64,000 nucleotides of DNA from NCBI RefSeq assembly GCF_022539315.1, contig NC_066313.1, positions 21,923,059 through 21,987,058 on the forward strand, read 5' to 3'. This document shows positions 1 to 12,936 of this stretch, piece after piece. The DNA comes from Serinus canaria. Lineage: Eukaryota; Chordata; Aves; Passeriformes; Fringillidae. The notes under the pieces were generated by a model. The model was not told where the DNA came from. It searched no databases and saw nothing but the letters and a program-made list of their open reading frames with translations. Positions within the stretch are counted from its first letter, which is position 1. Every line of letters begins with the position of its first letter. A program made the translations under genes and the position numbers.

Positions 1-807
1 GCACACTCTTGCCTGCAGTGCTCCTGTATGGAAGAAGACAACTGTAAATGACACTAAATTTTCTTTCAAGACACTTTAGGGCAGCTGGAAAAACATCACA
101 AACTGATCTAACAAAGTAGGGTGTAACCTCCCACCTGGTCAGGCTGCTTAGGAGTGCTGGTGTCACAATACTGAGAAACCTGTTTCACTATTTGCTAACT
201 TTCATGGCACATCTGAATATCTTTGTTTAATCAAAACTAAGTCTAAAATGGACTATGGATTGTGTTACGAAAGCATAAAAATATCTTCTAAATCCACAGC
301 CCTGCCCTACGCCCCCATACCATTCTATCAAAACATACATGGGAAAATGTTTACAAGTTACAGTCTTCCAGCTAAGCTTAGTTTCCTGTATATATTTCAA
401 ATGCAATGTCTCAAGAACACACACATTTAAAAATATAAAAATGCAGGTGGGGGCTGCACAATGCTGAACTTCAAATTTTAGATTTGAACCATTTTATCTT
501 ATCCATTGGCCTCAATCTTTCAGTTTTCTCCCCTACAGCTTGGTTATAGGGTGAAGTTCAGACTATAAGTGAACAAAGGGGAATGTTGCCTTTTTTGTAT
601 GTCAAGGGGCTCAAAATTAAGGGGAACTCAGAATCACAGTTTAATTTGGGATTTTCAAAGCTGAGATTTCTTAATTTCAAAGACTGAGGTAAGTCTGTAA
701 ATTTCAAAATATCTAGCAAACCATCAAAAACAAGAGAACAGAGCAATCATCAGAAGATAATCAAGTGCTCAAACTACGACAAAGAAATAACTGATATGGA
801 TATTGGA
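1..807. other. Unique AT-rich intergenic sequence
   Basis: No gene, RNA or repeat family is recognised here. The longest frames are about 60 codons, on opposite strands over the same bases (227-430), as expected by chance in AT-rich DNA. It ends at the left edge of the LTR. Confidence 0.6.
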
Positions 808-1918
808 TTTGCATGGAAAGGCTTTGGTAGCAAGGGGGCTATATAGAGGTGGCTTCTTTGAGAATCTGCCAGAAGCTTCCCCTACATCCAAGAGATCCAG
901 GGCCAGATGGCTCCAAGACAAACTCACCACTGGCCAAGGCTGAGCCCATCAGTGACTGTCACAGTTCCTCTGGGACTACGAAAAGGGGGATAAAAACCTG
1001 AAGAACGGCAGCAGCACAAAGGAGTTGGAATACGTGAGTGAAACAACTTTGCAGGCATCAAGATCAGTGGAGAAGGAGGGGGAGAAGGTGCTCCAGGCAT
1101 TGGAGCAGCAATTCCCCTGCAGCCCCTGGTGCAGACTGTAGTGAAGTAGAATGTGTCTCCACAGCCCATAGAGATCCATAGTGGAGCAAGATCCACCTGC
1201 AGCCCATGGAAGACCCTACAATAGTGCCAGTGGATTCCTGAAGAAAACTACATCCCCTTGGGAGGCCCACGCTGGAAAAGACTCCTGCCATGACCTGCGA
1301 ACTCAGAGACAGAGAAGTCCACTCTGAAGCAGGTTTGCTGGCATGACTCGTGACACTGTGGGAGATCCACACTGGAGCAGCCAGTTCCTGAAGGGACTGC
1401 AGCCTGTGGAAGGGACACATGCTTGTAAAGAACTGTAGCTTGTGGGAAGGACTCAGGTGGGAGAAGTTCATGGAGGGCTGTCTCCCATGGGGAGGACGCC
1501 ATGCTGGAGTAGGGAAAAGGTGTGAGGAGTCCTCCCCCTACGGTGGAAGGATTGGCAGAGACAAATTGGATGATCTGACCTCAGCCTGCACTCCCCATTC
1601 CCCTGTGTCATTGCAGGGAGGGCTTAGAGAAAATCAGAAGTGAAGAGAAACTCAAGAAGAAAGGAGGAGTTCAGAGAAGTTTTTTTAAGATTTGGTTTTA
1701 TCTCTCACTTTCCTACTTTGATTTGACTTGTAAAAAATTATATTAATTTTCCCAAAGTTGAGTTTGTTTTGCTCATGATGGTAATTGTTGAGTGATCTCT
1801 CCCTGTCCTTATTGCAACCCAAGAGTAATATTTTCTCTCCCCTGTCCAGGTGAGGAGGGGAGTTACAGAGTAGCTTTGGTGGGACCCTACAGACCAGACA
1901 GGGTCAGCACATCACACA
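808..1918 (+). mobile_element. Solo ERVL-type LTR (passerine/neoavian family), degraded
   Basis: From memory, this stretch follows a long LTR common in songbird genomes. The order of landmarks is preserved: ggaaaggctttggtagca near 815, the block around agatccagggccagatggc (about 890-910), a TATA-like gataaaa near 988, and a mid-section (about 1180-1510) of degenerate repeats ending in forms of 'cacactggagcag' and 'gtgggaaggac'. Then come an AT-rich segment at 1680-1760 where the family has its polyadenylation signal, ctctccctgtccttatt near 1795, ctctcccctgtccaggtgagg near 1840, and an end near cacatcacaca (about 1918). The AATAAA of the family appears mutated here. There is no gag, pol or env coding sequence next to it, so it reads as a solo LTR left by recombination between two LTRs. 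The edges and target-site duplication are not resolved (ttgga on the left and ttgaa on the right are only suggestive). Small open frames inside it, on both strands, are not genes. Confidence 0.82.
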
Positions 1919-3592
1919 TTGAATTGGGCTTTTCATTTCACTCTCACAATCCTGTGGTAAACCATTTCACTTCATTTTTGGTTTAATTAAGGAAAAATTT
2001 ATTGAAAACTCTCCTGCTCAGAATGAGAACATATTAATCTTTTGTTCTGAGTAATAAGGTGCAAAGAAATGTAGTCCTGGCAGGATACTAATTTGTGATG
2101 TTGTCAATTAAAAAACTTCTCCTGGTGTTTTGAGTGGAAAAATCTCTCAGAAAGTGTTTTTATTGAAGCACCCAGTTCCAAGTCCTGGATTATTAGGTTA
2201 AGCTCCGTAAGCAGAGAGACCAATATAAATGCTTTTCATACCATCTGCCTTGATGCCTTGACAAAAAATAACGAAGAGAAAATACAAAAGTCAAAAATTC
2301 TCTGATTTTAACTTGTTTCCCTTTAATACAAAGCTGGGAAATTCAGGTCCTAAAAATATAAAAACATGTGATTACTTTTTTCTTCTTATCTTTCCTCAAA
2401 ACCTTACAGAACATCCCAAATGCAAATCACCCAGTGTTTCCAGGACTTAATTTCTTTTTATATTTTGAAATCAGAAAAGCAGCTTTAAGTAAGTATAGGT
2501 GCTAGAAAATCATTTGCTCCACTCCCTTTTGCCATTCTGAAGAGAGCTTGTTACAGTGCATGCATTTTACCTGGTGTTCATTGGGAGGCTCTATACAATT
2601 ACCAGGCTTTTGATTTTCCTGTTTAAAAACAAATTAGGGTGGTGTGCAGGGCCTTGCAATATTAGGCAGCAACTCCAACAGTGCATGATGGAGGACAGTG
2701 CCTCAGTGAAGGTGTTAGCAATCCATCTGGTCAATTAGAAGAGAAACTTAGGCAGAGTCCAATACTGTTTCTTAGTTATGGTGGCTGTGACATCAAGACT
2801 TGAGAAGCAGCGAGATTTGGCGTGAAACAATCAAGCGAATCCATACAGAGAAAAATCAGGAAAGAGCTGCTGGAATCCCACAGCAGAGAGGAAAGGGAAA
2901 TGCTATCTGCCAGAGATGTACCTTGACTTATAAACATGAAAGAGGGCTGGACTTCAAACAATCAAACCAGCTCAGACATGAAACAGATACTGATAAAGTC
3001 TGTCTTTCTATAGACTTGCAATCAGAGCCTGTAAGCAGCAGACAAGAGCAGTACGATTGTCTTTGGTCCTCTCTCCCAGAACAAAGACAATGTTCTTGGT
3101 CAGCAGAAGACAGCCTGTGCTGTGGCTCTTCTGTGCTGGCCAGACAACTGTCCTCTGCCAAACATGCTTAGCTGATAAGTTCTGCTTGTTTTTCTCTCAG
3201 CAGGAGCACTACTCTGAGTTCTTCTCCTCTCCTCAGATACCCATTCTGTAGAAAAAAAATCAGCTTTTCAGTTCTTTCCGACTCAGCTGAATGGTATCAG
3301 CACGCTCAACAGCTACACATGGGTGTGACAGTCGGGACCAGGGACAGGCAGTCCCACAAACTCACTTACTCATAACTTGGTAACCAGTACTCCAGAAATC
3401 TAAAGTGTTTAAAATCTGAAAGTGGATCCAAACTCTTTTTTAAGCAATGCCCAAGGTAAAGAGAGACCAAGGTTTTGTTCTGCTTCTGCCTTCCCACTTG
3501 AACTTCCGTGAGGCCTGAACATGCACTCCTTTCTCTCATGGGTTATTTTTCATGACTGCAGAAGCAGGCCAGCAGGACTGCCCACCACCTAA
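1919..3592. other. Unique sequence with one inverted repeat
   Basis: No gene is recognised. A 123-codon plus frame at 2800-3171 overlaps a 77-codon minus frame and has no known domain. Its CQRC...H spacing does not fit a zinc finger. An exact 10-bp inverted repeat (attgtctttg at 3056-3065, caaagacaat at 3082-3091) lies inside it. A pyrimidine-rich run ending in ctcag near 3200 resembles a splice acceptor, but no matching donor or conserved reading frame supports an exon. Confidence 0.5.
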
Positions 3593-3593
3593 T

Positions 3594-3635
3594 TTTGGAG
3601 ATGGATACTGCATCCATTTGGAGATGGATACTGCA
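3594..3635. repeat. Two-copy tandem duplication, 23-bp unit
   Basis: tttggagatggatactgca occurs exactly at 3594-3612 and 3617-3635, separated by tcca, giving a 23-bp repeat period. The identity of the 19-base core suggests a fairly recent local duplication, for example by replication slippage. Confidence 0.9.
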
Positions 3636-3639
3636 CAGG

Positions 3640-4439
3640 ACTACACATATTTCATGTCACAGACTGTATTAAAACTTTTTTTGGTTTTTTTTTTTTTTTG
3701 TCTTGCAGCTTCAAGAGCATCTTACTTGAACTCAGAAGTAAACAAAACCATTTCTTCCTGTCCTTTCCCACCTGGGAGATGACTGCTGCTCTCACTTTGA
3801 GGAGGTTAGCACAACCCTTCTTTCTCCTATCCAGTCTCCCATGTCAGCTTTAATTCCTTTCTCTCATCTTTCAGCCATGACAGGAGAAGGAGTTAAAAAT
3901 CTCGTGCTGTTTTCTGGCCAGTACCTTCTTAAGTATGTCACCCCTCCCCACGCACACAGGAGTTGCACTGCCCTCTCCCTGGATGGTTCCACATATCTGT
4001 TCTCTGAAGTTACAGTGATGGGAATGATTTTCCTCAACATGAAATACTGTATAAAGAGTGTGGGTGGGAAATATGCAGTGTAATGGAACAGAAACCCCAT
4101 AAGGGAAATCAACGCAGGCAGCTGCTGATACACTATTTACTTGGATAAATCATCCATTTTTCTCCCAGGCCAGATGACTTGAGGTATCACCTACCCAGGA
4201 TGGCAAGTGCAAATATAAATAATAAATAAAACTAACTGAGGAAGAATTCTCACTGTAATGGGGTTTTGTAGAGAACTAAGTTTCAGTTAAACTTAATCCT
4301 TGCTGTCTTCTGTGTCTCCAGCAGCAGAAACATCTGGTCGGTTTTAGATTCCCCTTGGATTCCCAACTTCAAAGGGAGTTATAAAGAATAACAAATACAT
4401 GTACTGGCACTGAAAAAAAAAATTAGAGCAGCAGGAGAG
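3640..4439. other. Unique intergenic sequence
   Basis: Holds a T-rich run at about 3679-3700 followed by tcttgcagc, which resembles a splice acceptor but has no supporting frame. No gene or repeat family is recognised. The frames at 3841-4083 (plus) and 3864-4133 (minus) overlay each other and look like chance. Confidence 0.5.
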
Positions 4440-5227
4440 AATGGTAAAATTGTCCTTATTTGACTGCTAGTGACAGGCGCCACAGGCAGAACTGTGAGAA
4501 AAAATCTTAACGGCTCAGGCAAATAAGCTTTTTGTTTTGTTTTTTTTAATGACTGGCTCTCTGTACTAATGACGCAGAAAATCTATGGGATCTGCCCCAT
4601 AATGGCAAGAAGCACATGTGCCAACGAATATGCACGCAAGGGTATGCAGAAAATAGATTTCAAATCAGATATGTACTAAATAATAGGCGGGAAACTAGGA
4701 ACTAAATTTTGTTCCCAGCCTTTTCACTGACAGTGCCCTGTGTGTACCACTGGCTAAATAATGCAGGTCCAAATTTTGGCCCTTTAAAGTCAGTAGGTTG
4801 TTGTAAAGTATGGCCAGAAACAATGACTGTCTCATGCACTTTTCAAATCCTGCTTCAAAACCTCCAGGAACAGGGGTAGGTAAGCAAACACAGTAACAGA
4901 TGTCTGCAGCTCTCTGTCTTTCCTTTACTCTCTGGTGGCTGGAAAGTGAATGCTGTGCTCCTTTCATGAATGCAGCACACCAGCAACTACTTATGACATG
5001 TTTCTGCCCTTCTGTGCAGTGAAAAGAACTATCTAGCTTCACCCTGAGCTTCTGAATCAGTGCAATCATGAAATAATCACACCCCATTCCTCACTTCATC
5101 CATGCAACATCATGACCTCTTTTTTTCTGTTTATTGTTTACCATTTCAGTCATAGGGTTAATAAAATAAATATAATCTGAAGGATGTTTGAGGATGCAGA
5201 AACCTGTGTGAAGCCTCCTATCTGCTA
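4440..5227. other. Unique sequence, part possibly conserved or an old repeat
   Basis: 4440-4710 carries several CpG sites and long non-repetitive words, which is the look of slowly evolving non-coding DNA. Around 4755-4800 the phrase 'ggtccaaattttggccctttaaagtcagtagg' in split form (ggtccaaattttggccc, then aaagtcagtagg) resembles tails of old amniote repeats with a 'gaagtcaatgg' motif. A 130-codon minus frame (4695-5087) has no recognisable domain and I do not accept it as a gene. Confidence 0.35.
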
Positions 5228-5262
5228 AACATTAACTCTTGCTGCATGAACATTAACTCTTG
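5228..5262. repeat. Short direct repeat, 21-bp period
   Basis: aacattaactcttg occurs exactly at 5228-5241 and 5249-5262. The intervening bases give a 21-bp period. This is a minor local duplication. Confidence 0.85.
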
Positions 5263-8200
5263 TATGAAAGCTGAACTTGTTACTCTCTTTCATCAAAACT
5301 ATAGACTCCTAAATGCCTGGCATCATGTAATGCAAATTTATAAGATGGATGCCAGAGAGGAAAATTACAGAATAGGCTTTTGCAAATAGTATTAAAACCA
5401 CAGCCATCCTTCCTTCACCTCCCTTTACAGAGAGTCCATAGAATATAAGTTTTGAAAGCAGTCATCGAAAAAATTCCAACGATTCCTGAATCAAAGAGAC
5501 TGATCAGCTTGTGTATATTTGATGGGACAAGAAAAGCTGTATTTGGCAAATAAATTATTTCTTACAAATAACTCATTCAGTTCTGTTGCTGGAGCTGCAA
5601 CCATGACTTTTTTCCTGACCTTATTTTGCCTTATTATGTCATGAAGTAAGCAGCTTCCCATTGTTTCATCTTTAAAGATATTTCAGGATTTCTTAAATGC
5701 CTCACATAACAGCAAGATGATATCAAGATTTTCCCATAAATACAGCAATCTCATTTTTTATATGAACCTCTCAGGAGTTTCAGTTCCAAAAATCTGATGT
5801 TCTTGTACAATGCAATGACCAAAGGACTTAGACACTTTTGCAACAGGACCTTTACCTGAAGGATCCTATTCCTAAATTTATTTCTCACTGAATACTAAAA
5901 CCTGTAAGTGAAGATGCTTTACAAACTGCTATAGAAATAGGAATTAAAGAATATACTGTGAAATTCGTTATGCCTGAGACAGGAATCAGCAATTTTTGAT
6001 GCTGCTGCCATATTTCTGTTAAACAGTTGAGTGTGAAAAGGAAATCCAGAACTAACCTAAATGCACACAGTCAGGAAGACAATTCTATGGATGTGTACTG
6101 CTAATGGCTTTTTTGGAGCCAGTGGGATAAACTAATTTATTTTCCCCAAGTTAACTTTTGGGGAAGTCTCTGACTTCTTGACCTGAGGACTGTTGATTCT
6201 TGAAAGTGAGCCTGCCTTCTTAGTGGGGCTTCATTACCTGTGTTGCTAAAATCTTCCTATGAGGAACCCTTTTGGAATTATGCTTACAATTGTCATTTGT
6301 CAGCAAAATGGCCCATTGACCTCTACAAGGAAACACTGAACAAAATGGTCAGGAGATCTCAGGGTTCCCCAAACTCACCAGAGGTGATTCCATCAAGTAA
6401 CACTTAAAACCAAGTTAACATCGGACATTTTCTAACTTCTGTACTTGCAGCCAGGAGAGCTGTACTGCCAGTGCTGATCTGGGGCTGAGGGCAGCACAGG
6501 CTGCAATAGCTTGAACAAGAATTGTGGGTTCTGACTGCATCCAGCAGTGTGAAATGAGAATTTCCAACATGAACTTGATCCCCAGCCTGCTAAAGCCAAG
6601 GAGAGAGCTTAGATGAGGCTCAATACACATTCCAAAGGAACTTCATCTGTTTTCAACAAGAAATGGGGGGACATTAACTAACAAACACCCTGTGAGTTAT
6701 ATGTCAGGACTTCTCCAAACATCTTTCCAAATGGTTCTTTACATCCTGTTTATGGCCCATTACATTCTCCTGTGACTAGGGCTGGTAGACCAGCCATGGC
6801 CTAATAGTTTCTTGAGTACCTTTCCTGTGCTCTTACATATCTGCAGGCATCCAGGCACAATGCAGCAATTGAACAGAACCATTAAAAACACAGTTCAATT
6901 CCTGAGCAACCCTCAGCATGCACATATACATTTGCAAAGCATTAATGGCATGGTAAGCTAAAAACAGCCATCCCAATAATATCAGCCAGCAAGGCAAGAC
7001 CTACAGATGCTTTCTGTTTGCTTGGGGTATTTTACTGCTTATATTAATAACTTTGTGTTGTGCACTGCTCCACCAGCGTGCAGGAAATATTGAGAGCATG
7101 TCCACAACATAAACTGTTTTATTTCTTTATTTACTGAGCTCTGAGGTGGGGGAGCTTTTATTTTTGTACTTTTTAAGGCATAAATACATTAATATCCCAA
7201 TCCTTTACGCCCAGACCGGTCCAAAATGTATTCCTCAGATTAAATCAGTCTTCTTAAGACTAAATTTAATTTATGTTGATATAGCAGGTTACGTGATTAG
7301 GCATGTAAAAAAATGCTAGTGAATACAGAAGACAGCTGTTGGACAAAGCATACCTGTCTGTCTGTCTTGCCACAGGCCATTTTACAGAGAAATACTGAAC
7401 CAACAACACTATTGCGCTATTGCCCCAATACATATTTACTTAAAGCAGCTTTTCTGTATCACAAAATACCCATTTTCTGGTTTGAAAAACATAAACAATA
7501 GGTTAGGTGGTCAAATAAATGGAAAAAAAAATTCATCTGGCATTATTCTGTCACCTTCTGTTTACCTCTAATGGGAGTGAGAACTCCAAAGTTTGCAGAA
7601 CCACGACTTCCATTGAATTTGTGATCAAATCTTCACTGATCTCTCCCAAACTTACAGAAGTTGCAGTGCTGATATTTTCAAGGAATACAAGATCATTGTA
7701 TCTGTCTAAGATCAAGGCAGACAGACCTGAATAACCAAGGTATCACAAGTGGGTTAAGTAGCTCAGTCCTTCAAAAAATATGGATCATCACACTGTTCAG
7801 ACAAGGTCAGATGCTTTACATTTTCCAGCAAGAGAACAATTCCTAACTATGTTCTGTGCTTTTAATCTTCATCTTTGCCCTATTTGTCTAACATACTCCC
7901 CTTATATTCATGTTTTTCTTTTGTGGAGTGCTCTCACTGAAACAGATTTAGGCCAATACTGAAGAATTTAAACTTAGACGAAGCAGCAATCTATAAAGTA
8001 AAATGTCCCCAAGGCATCTACCACATTGTGGCCCTTGACAAGACTGCTGCCAGAAGAATTTTACTATTTCAGAATACAGCTTCTACATGAGGAAGAAAAA
8101 GAGATAATGTGTTATGGTTGTTATACAGCATAAGAAAAGATGCAAAGTAATAACCAGAATGTGTTCTTCTAAGGGAAGATCCCTTTTAAATCAAATCTAA

Positions 8201-8512
8201 GAAGTAACAAATGAAGTGAATACACTAATATTAACAATATTAGCTTTACACTCACACTATCATTACCTTCAACTTTTTACTCCCTTTGCAAGCAGCTGGG
8301 CACCCAGAATTTGGTTTGTAACCAGACCACAGAGATGGGAGTCAGGAGAGCTGACACAGTATCAGAAGCTTCCCAATTTGCTGAGCAGAAACACAGAATA
8401 CATTTCCAGGGGAGATCTGCATACAGTTAGAGAGAGATGGCTTCTGATCAGCTGTTACTGAACAAAGATAGAATAACATCAATACAAGAAGATTTCAGCA
8501 TAGTCTAAGGGT
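5263..8512. other. Unique AT-rich intergenic sequence, no gene seen
   Basis: No coding region, RNA gene or recognisable interspersed repeat was found in this 3.2-kb stretch. All open frames are below about 80 codons and lack domains. T- and A-rich words are frequent. Confidence 0.5.
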
Positions 8513-8762
8513 CTGAGAATTATTTAGGTGGGAAAAGACCTCCAAGATCATTGACCAACACCACCATGTCAACTAAACCACAGCATTAAGTGCCACATCC
8601 AGCTGTTTATTGAGGTTTCCAGGGATGGTGGCTCCACCACTTCCTTGGGCAGCCCATTGCAATGCTTTACAATCTTTTCAGAGAAAAAAATCTTCCTCAG
8701 GTCCAACTTGAACCTCCCCTGGCACAGCTTGAGACCTCCTTCCTCTTGTCCTGTTGGGTCCT
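8513..8762 (-). mobile_element. CR1 LINE 3' fragment, inverted
   Basis: On the plus strand it begins gagaattatttaggtggg and continues aaaagacctccaagatcatt, followed by a block with ccagggatggtggctccacc, cttccttgggcagcccattg, and ggcacagcttgagacctcc, ending at ctcttgtcctg. This is the reverse complement of the avian CR1 3' end, in the usual order. The element is 5'-truncated, as most CR1 copies are. The usual terminal attctatgattct repeat is reduced to a remnant. It has several differences from the consensus I remember, so it is not a very recent insertion. A run of T follows on the right (about 8765-8788). Confidence 0.93.
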
Positions 8763-11700
8763 CACACTTTTTAATTTTTTTTTTTTTTAATAATAAAAAG
8801 ATTCAGTAGCATTCTGATGAAGCACTCCTTTAAGCACCATCTAGAAGAGCCCAAACACAACTCAATATTTTTGCTTCACAGGACAGATAGACTTTGAAAT
8901 TTGCTTTTGTTTCACAGTTGAATTAAACACTGTGTTGCAAAGTTACCAAAGAAACAAAAATAAAAAATCATTTCAATCAATTGAATGTTGTTTTGACAAA
9001 ATAATTTTGTTTTGATAGCTACTCTCAGTTTTGATTTAAATTTTATATTAGATCATAAAATTCATTTTTGAAATAAAAGTTTGAAACAAATGCGTTTCTG
9101 TTCCACAAATGCCAAAAAGCTTTATCTGGAAATATGAATAGAAAAAACAAATAAGAATACTGGAAGTATTTTTTTAAATGAACTAGTATTTCCCCACAAA
9201 GAGAATACTAGTATGTATTTTTTAGTGCTTCTAGTCCCAACCTTCAGTTCACTTTAGTGAGCCTCAGAAGCTTGTGATACTTCTGCAATACTACCAATAT
9301 ATCAATGACAATCTAATTTTTATTAAGAATCCAGCTGCTATGCTGCTCTTGTCCAAGAACTGGTGGAGCTTACTGATGTAGGGAAGGGAAGAGGCTTTTT
9401 CAGCCAGACAGTTATGTAACAACTAACACGCATCTTGTTGGGTCAAGTACCATTCATTACTGCTGCCATTTGGGGAAGTATTAGAACCAGTTCTGAGCAG
9501 GATAAAGCAGCAGATTGAGAGTCACAGACAGACCTACTCCTACAGAAGAATCTGAAGTGAGGAGAAATGAGGGGAATGTCAGTTTTTTCTGCTCTGCTCT
9601 TTAACCTCAAACTTAACCAGTAGAAAAATGTAAGAGCAGTTTTGATTAACAAGATATTTAACATCTAAAATTCCTTTAACTATTTGCTTTACCTGCTAAG
9701 AAAGCTCTTGATCACTGCTCATATATTTGCAAATTACTAAAATGCAAAATACCATGAAGTCATGTGAAGCTTGACTGAAACTATAAGACAAATCTTGGCC
9801 TAAACAGAGAAGAACTGAGGGCTTTCACCCAGATCAGATAGCAGCAGGAGTGCCAACACATGAAACTGTTCATTTAGGAAGACCAGGAGAGCTGAAGCAC
9901 AGCACATCATTCCCAGTCAGCCCTGGCTCTTTCAGCATTGAGATGCTTACAGGAAGTGGTTGTCTCCCATGTCATTTGGTGAGGGGTTTCTGTAACATGG
10001 TCAGGATCTCAGTAAGAATCAAAACATTTTTGTTTCTTATAAAATGAACTTCTGAATAAAGTGGAGAAGAAGTATTCAAACAACTGTACTGCTTAGTTCC
10101 CCATGAAAGCATTTTTAGCCAGAACTTGAACCTGCCTTCTACAACATCAGATGCTACACTTGGCAAGGCTGAGATGGGCAAAATCTGGGGGAAAACTGTT
10201 GGGATTACCTTTCTTGTGGAGTTTTTCAGGTATTAAATTTGGAGAGAGGTACTTGGGAGGAGATAAGAGTGGCTAAAATAAAAGGAGTTTGGCTTGCATA
10301 TCCTCACCAATAGGTTATGTGCACAGGAGAAAAGGCTTGTTCATAAGTTTGAACTACAATTACTTCTAACAGAGCTTTTCCTGTTGGCACACCAAGCAGA
10401 CTGTTGAATTTGTGCTCTGCATACTGGACCCATGTGCTGACACTTTCCACAATCTGAAAGGAATTGAAAACCCTGCCCTTCATCTTGTGTGTGCCTGCAG
10501 CAAAGGCTGCCTGTAACCCTTTCCTAACAGTACGATTTCAGAGGAACTGTCTGAGGAAGATGACTGAATCCTCAACCTGCACAAAGTAAAAATACAGATT
10601 TAGAGACCACAGAAGACAAGAAATACCCAAATGCATGTCCATGCCACAGAATTCTCATGACTAGCAGTCAATGGTCTTTGGGCTCAGATCCACATCAAGT
10701 GAAAAAGGTTCCCTTTACAAAGGGAGCAGTTTCCCTCTCCCTTAGTTGGTCTTAGTTATTAAAACAAACAAGAAAACCCCATCCTCAGCTAAGCATCCCT
10801 CCACTCTTCTTTTTTAACTTTCCTTGTGTCTCCCTTCACACCTCCCTGGGTTTGTTGTTTTTAAGCCCATGTACTAACCTGCTCTCTTTGTTCTTTTTTT
10901 TTTTTTTTTCATTCTGTTTGCCTAAAACTCTCAGCCCCAAAAGCAAATTTGGAGAAAACTGGCTTTCTCTAGTTATCCCATTGTTCTTAGGCAAGATCTA
11001 TTTCAGATGTTTCTATTTCAAATATTTAATGACAGACCTATTCATACAAAGACATGCCAACACCACTCCCCTGTCTCTTTGGCATGATGCAAAGCACAGA
11101 AAAAGATTGTCACAAGATACAAGGACTCTGTTAGTCAATAAAATCAAGTTCTAACTCATAAACAGTATGTAGCAGATTCCATACATTGCCACACTTCCCA
11201 GAAGCACAAGCCTGACAAAAAGCAGTTTCAAGGGGTATGCCATGGGCCAGGCTCATCCTTTTAGCACTACCACAGTGGACCTTGGCTGGCTTCCCTTCAA
11301 GAGGACCTGTAGAGGAGCCAATGACTGTATTGAACCTTGGAGAGTTAACTTATTTTTGAGGTCTTGTCTTCATTGCAATGTTATTTGTAAGTACAATGCT
11401 AATGTTGCCCCCAGCATGACTCCCACCCACAACAGAAGCCTCTTGCTCAAACTAAGTGCTATTTTAAATTGACTCTTTGGCCTAAAAGCAGATTACAAGT
11501 GGCAGCCCATGTGTTGTATTTACCAGTGTCAGTAATACGGTGGGAGCTCAGCAGTTCTCTAGTTGTGGGTTTAAAGCACTGATCTAAGATTCTGCCTTGT
11601 AACTGGGGTCTAGACTAAAACCACAGAATCCTTATTCCCAGTTATCTGCACTAAACTCAAGCAGGTAGGGGTGATGGTCAGACATTAATAATCTGCTTCT

Positions 11701-12892
11701 CCTCTCTTCAGTCTCGCAGTACATTCTGACAAAGAAATTCTCAATATTCGCAGAAGAAACTGCATGCCCACAAGTAGGGTTGGACAGAGAACCCTTACAA
11801 ACACCAGTCCGTAACCCTGCTGTCACAAACTGAGTCAGCACAGCTGAAACAATACCAGTGATAATCACTTTTACCCACCACCTCTGCCTGCCCAGGCCAT
11901 TGTTTGGAGTGAGGACGGCTTTTCGCAAGTCCCTTTGAGTCACCATCTGTGAAACACAGCACAGCTGCACCAGCAGGCAACATGAACACAGATTTTAGCT
12001 TTATGTGAATTGCAGGTCTTACAAATACAGTCAAAAGCATTTTAAGGTAAATGTGTCATGTGAGAGCAAGTGAAGGTGTCCATAGTCAGTTGCTGTGGGG
12101 CAACTCCAGCCTCTTGCATATTGACTGTTACCTACATGATCCTTCACTCTGATAAATTGGCATGAGATGAGCAAATCTAAGTACAGGCAACTAATACAAA
12201 CCACCACAAAAGTGGCCATATTATCATCTGAACATTTCATGTTCTACTTTATTTACAGTCCCCAGGGCTGTAATCCCAGCTGGTAGCTTTAATTAGTAGT
12301 GAATGTACTTTCACAACAAATTAGACCTTCTCCTTCTTGGGCATCAGAGATCCCTTCCACAGACAACTGTGGATTATGAAGAGACAAATTTTGGGGATGT
12401 TGGGCAGACAGTTTTCTCATATCAATATCTGAAAAGCTAGCATCACTCTCTGGCTCACAAGAGGGCTTGGCAGCAAGTCAGACTATGACTATCCAGAAGA
12501 CTCTTCCCTCAGCGTCAGAGTAGAAAGACACATAATGGAAACGTGCAAAAAAGCGCAAATAATTCTGTTTAAAACTCAATGCAAAATTGTGGACTACTAA
12601 GGCCAGCTGCAGGAGCTGTCTTTTTCTTGTGAGTTTTGAGCCAAAGCATGGGATAACATAGCAAGCACCATCAGAGTATGTAAATATCTACTCTTGCTTT
12701 TCCCAGTCTGTAGCCACTAGCGAATGCCTTACTACAAAACTGCAAGTGTGGTAGGGTTTTTACAGCCTTTTTCCTCTCTTTGCCCGGGGATTTTTCTTTT
12801 CTTGGCTGTAACTAGTTGTAACCAGTTGTGAATAAGTCGTTATCCCTCTGTGCAACTCACAGCAACTAAAAGAAACCAGTGTCATTATGCAA
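8763..12892. other. Unique intergenic sequence with a poly-T tract
   Basis: No gene is recognised. A run of 16 T lies at 10894-10909. Minus frames at 11632-11970 (112 codons) and 11795-12040 overlap in different frames and have no domain. Nothing else repeated stands out by eye. Confidence 0.5.
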
Positions 12893-12936
12893 TTAAAAAA
12901 AAAAAAGAAAATAAAGAGAAAAAAAAAAGAAAAGTT
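12893..12936. repeat. A-rich low-complexity tract
   Basis: About 44 bases almost purely of A with scattered G (aaaagaaaataaagagaaaa and similar). It has no flanking element that would mark it as the tail of a retrotransposed copy. Confidence 0.9.

Noticed and set aside
1064..1471. 135-codon minus frame inside the LTR
   Set aside because: It lies wholly in non-coding LTR sequence, and several other frames in the same LTR are also open.
2800..3171. Possible zinc-finger-like protein (CQRC near the middle)
   Set aside because: The cysteine and histidine spacing does not match C2H2 or other finger classes, and an opposite frame is also open.
4695..5087. 130-codon minus frame
   Set aside because: No recognisable domain, no splice structure, and partial overlap with a likely old repeat trace.
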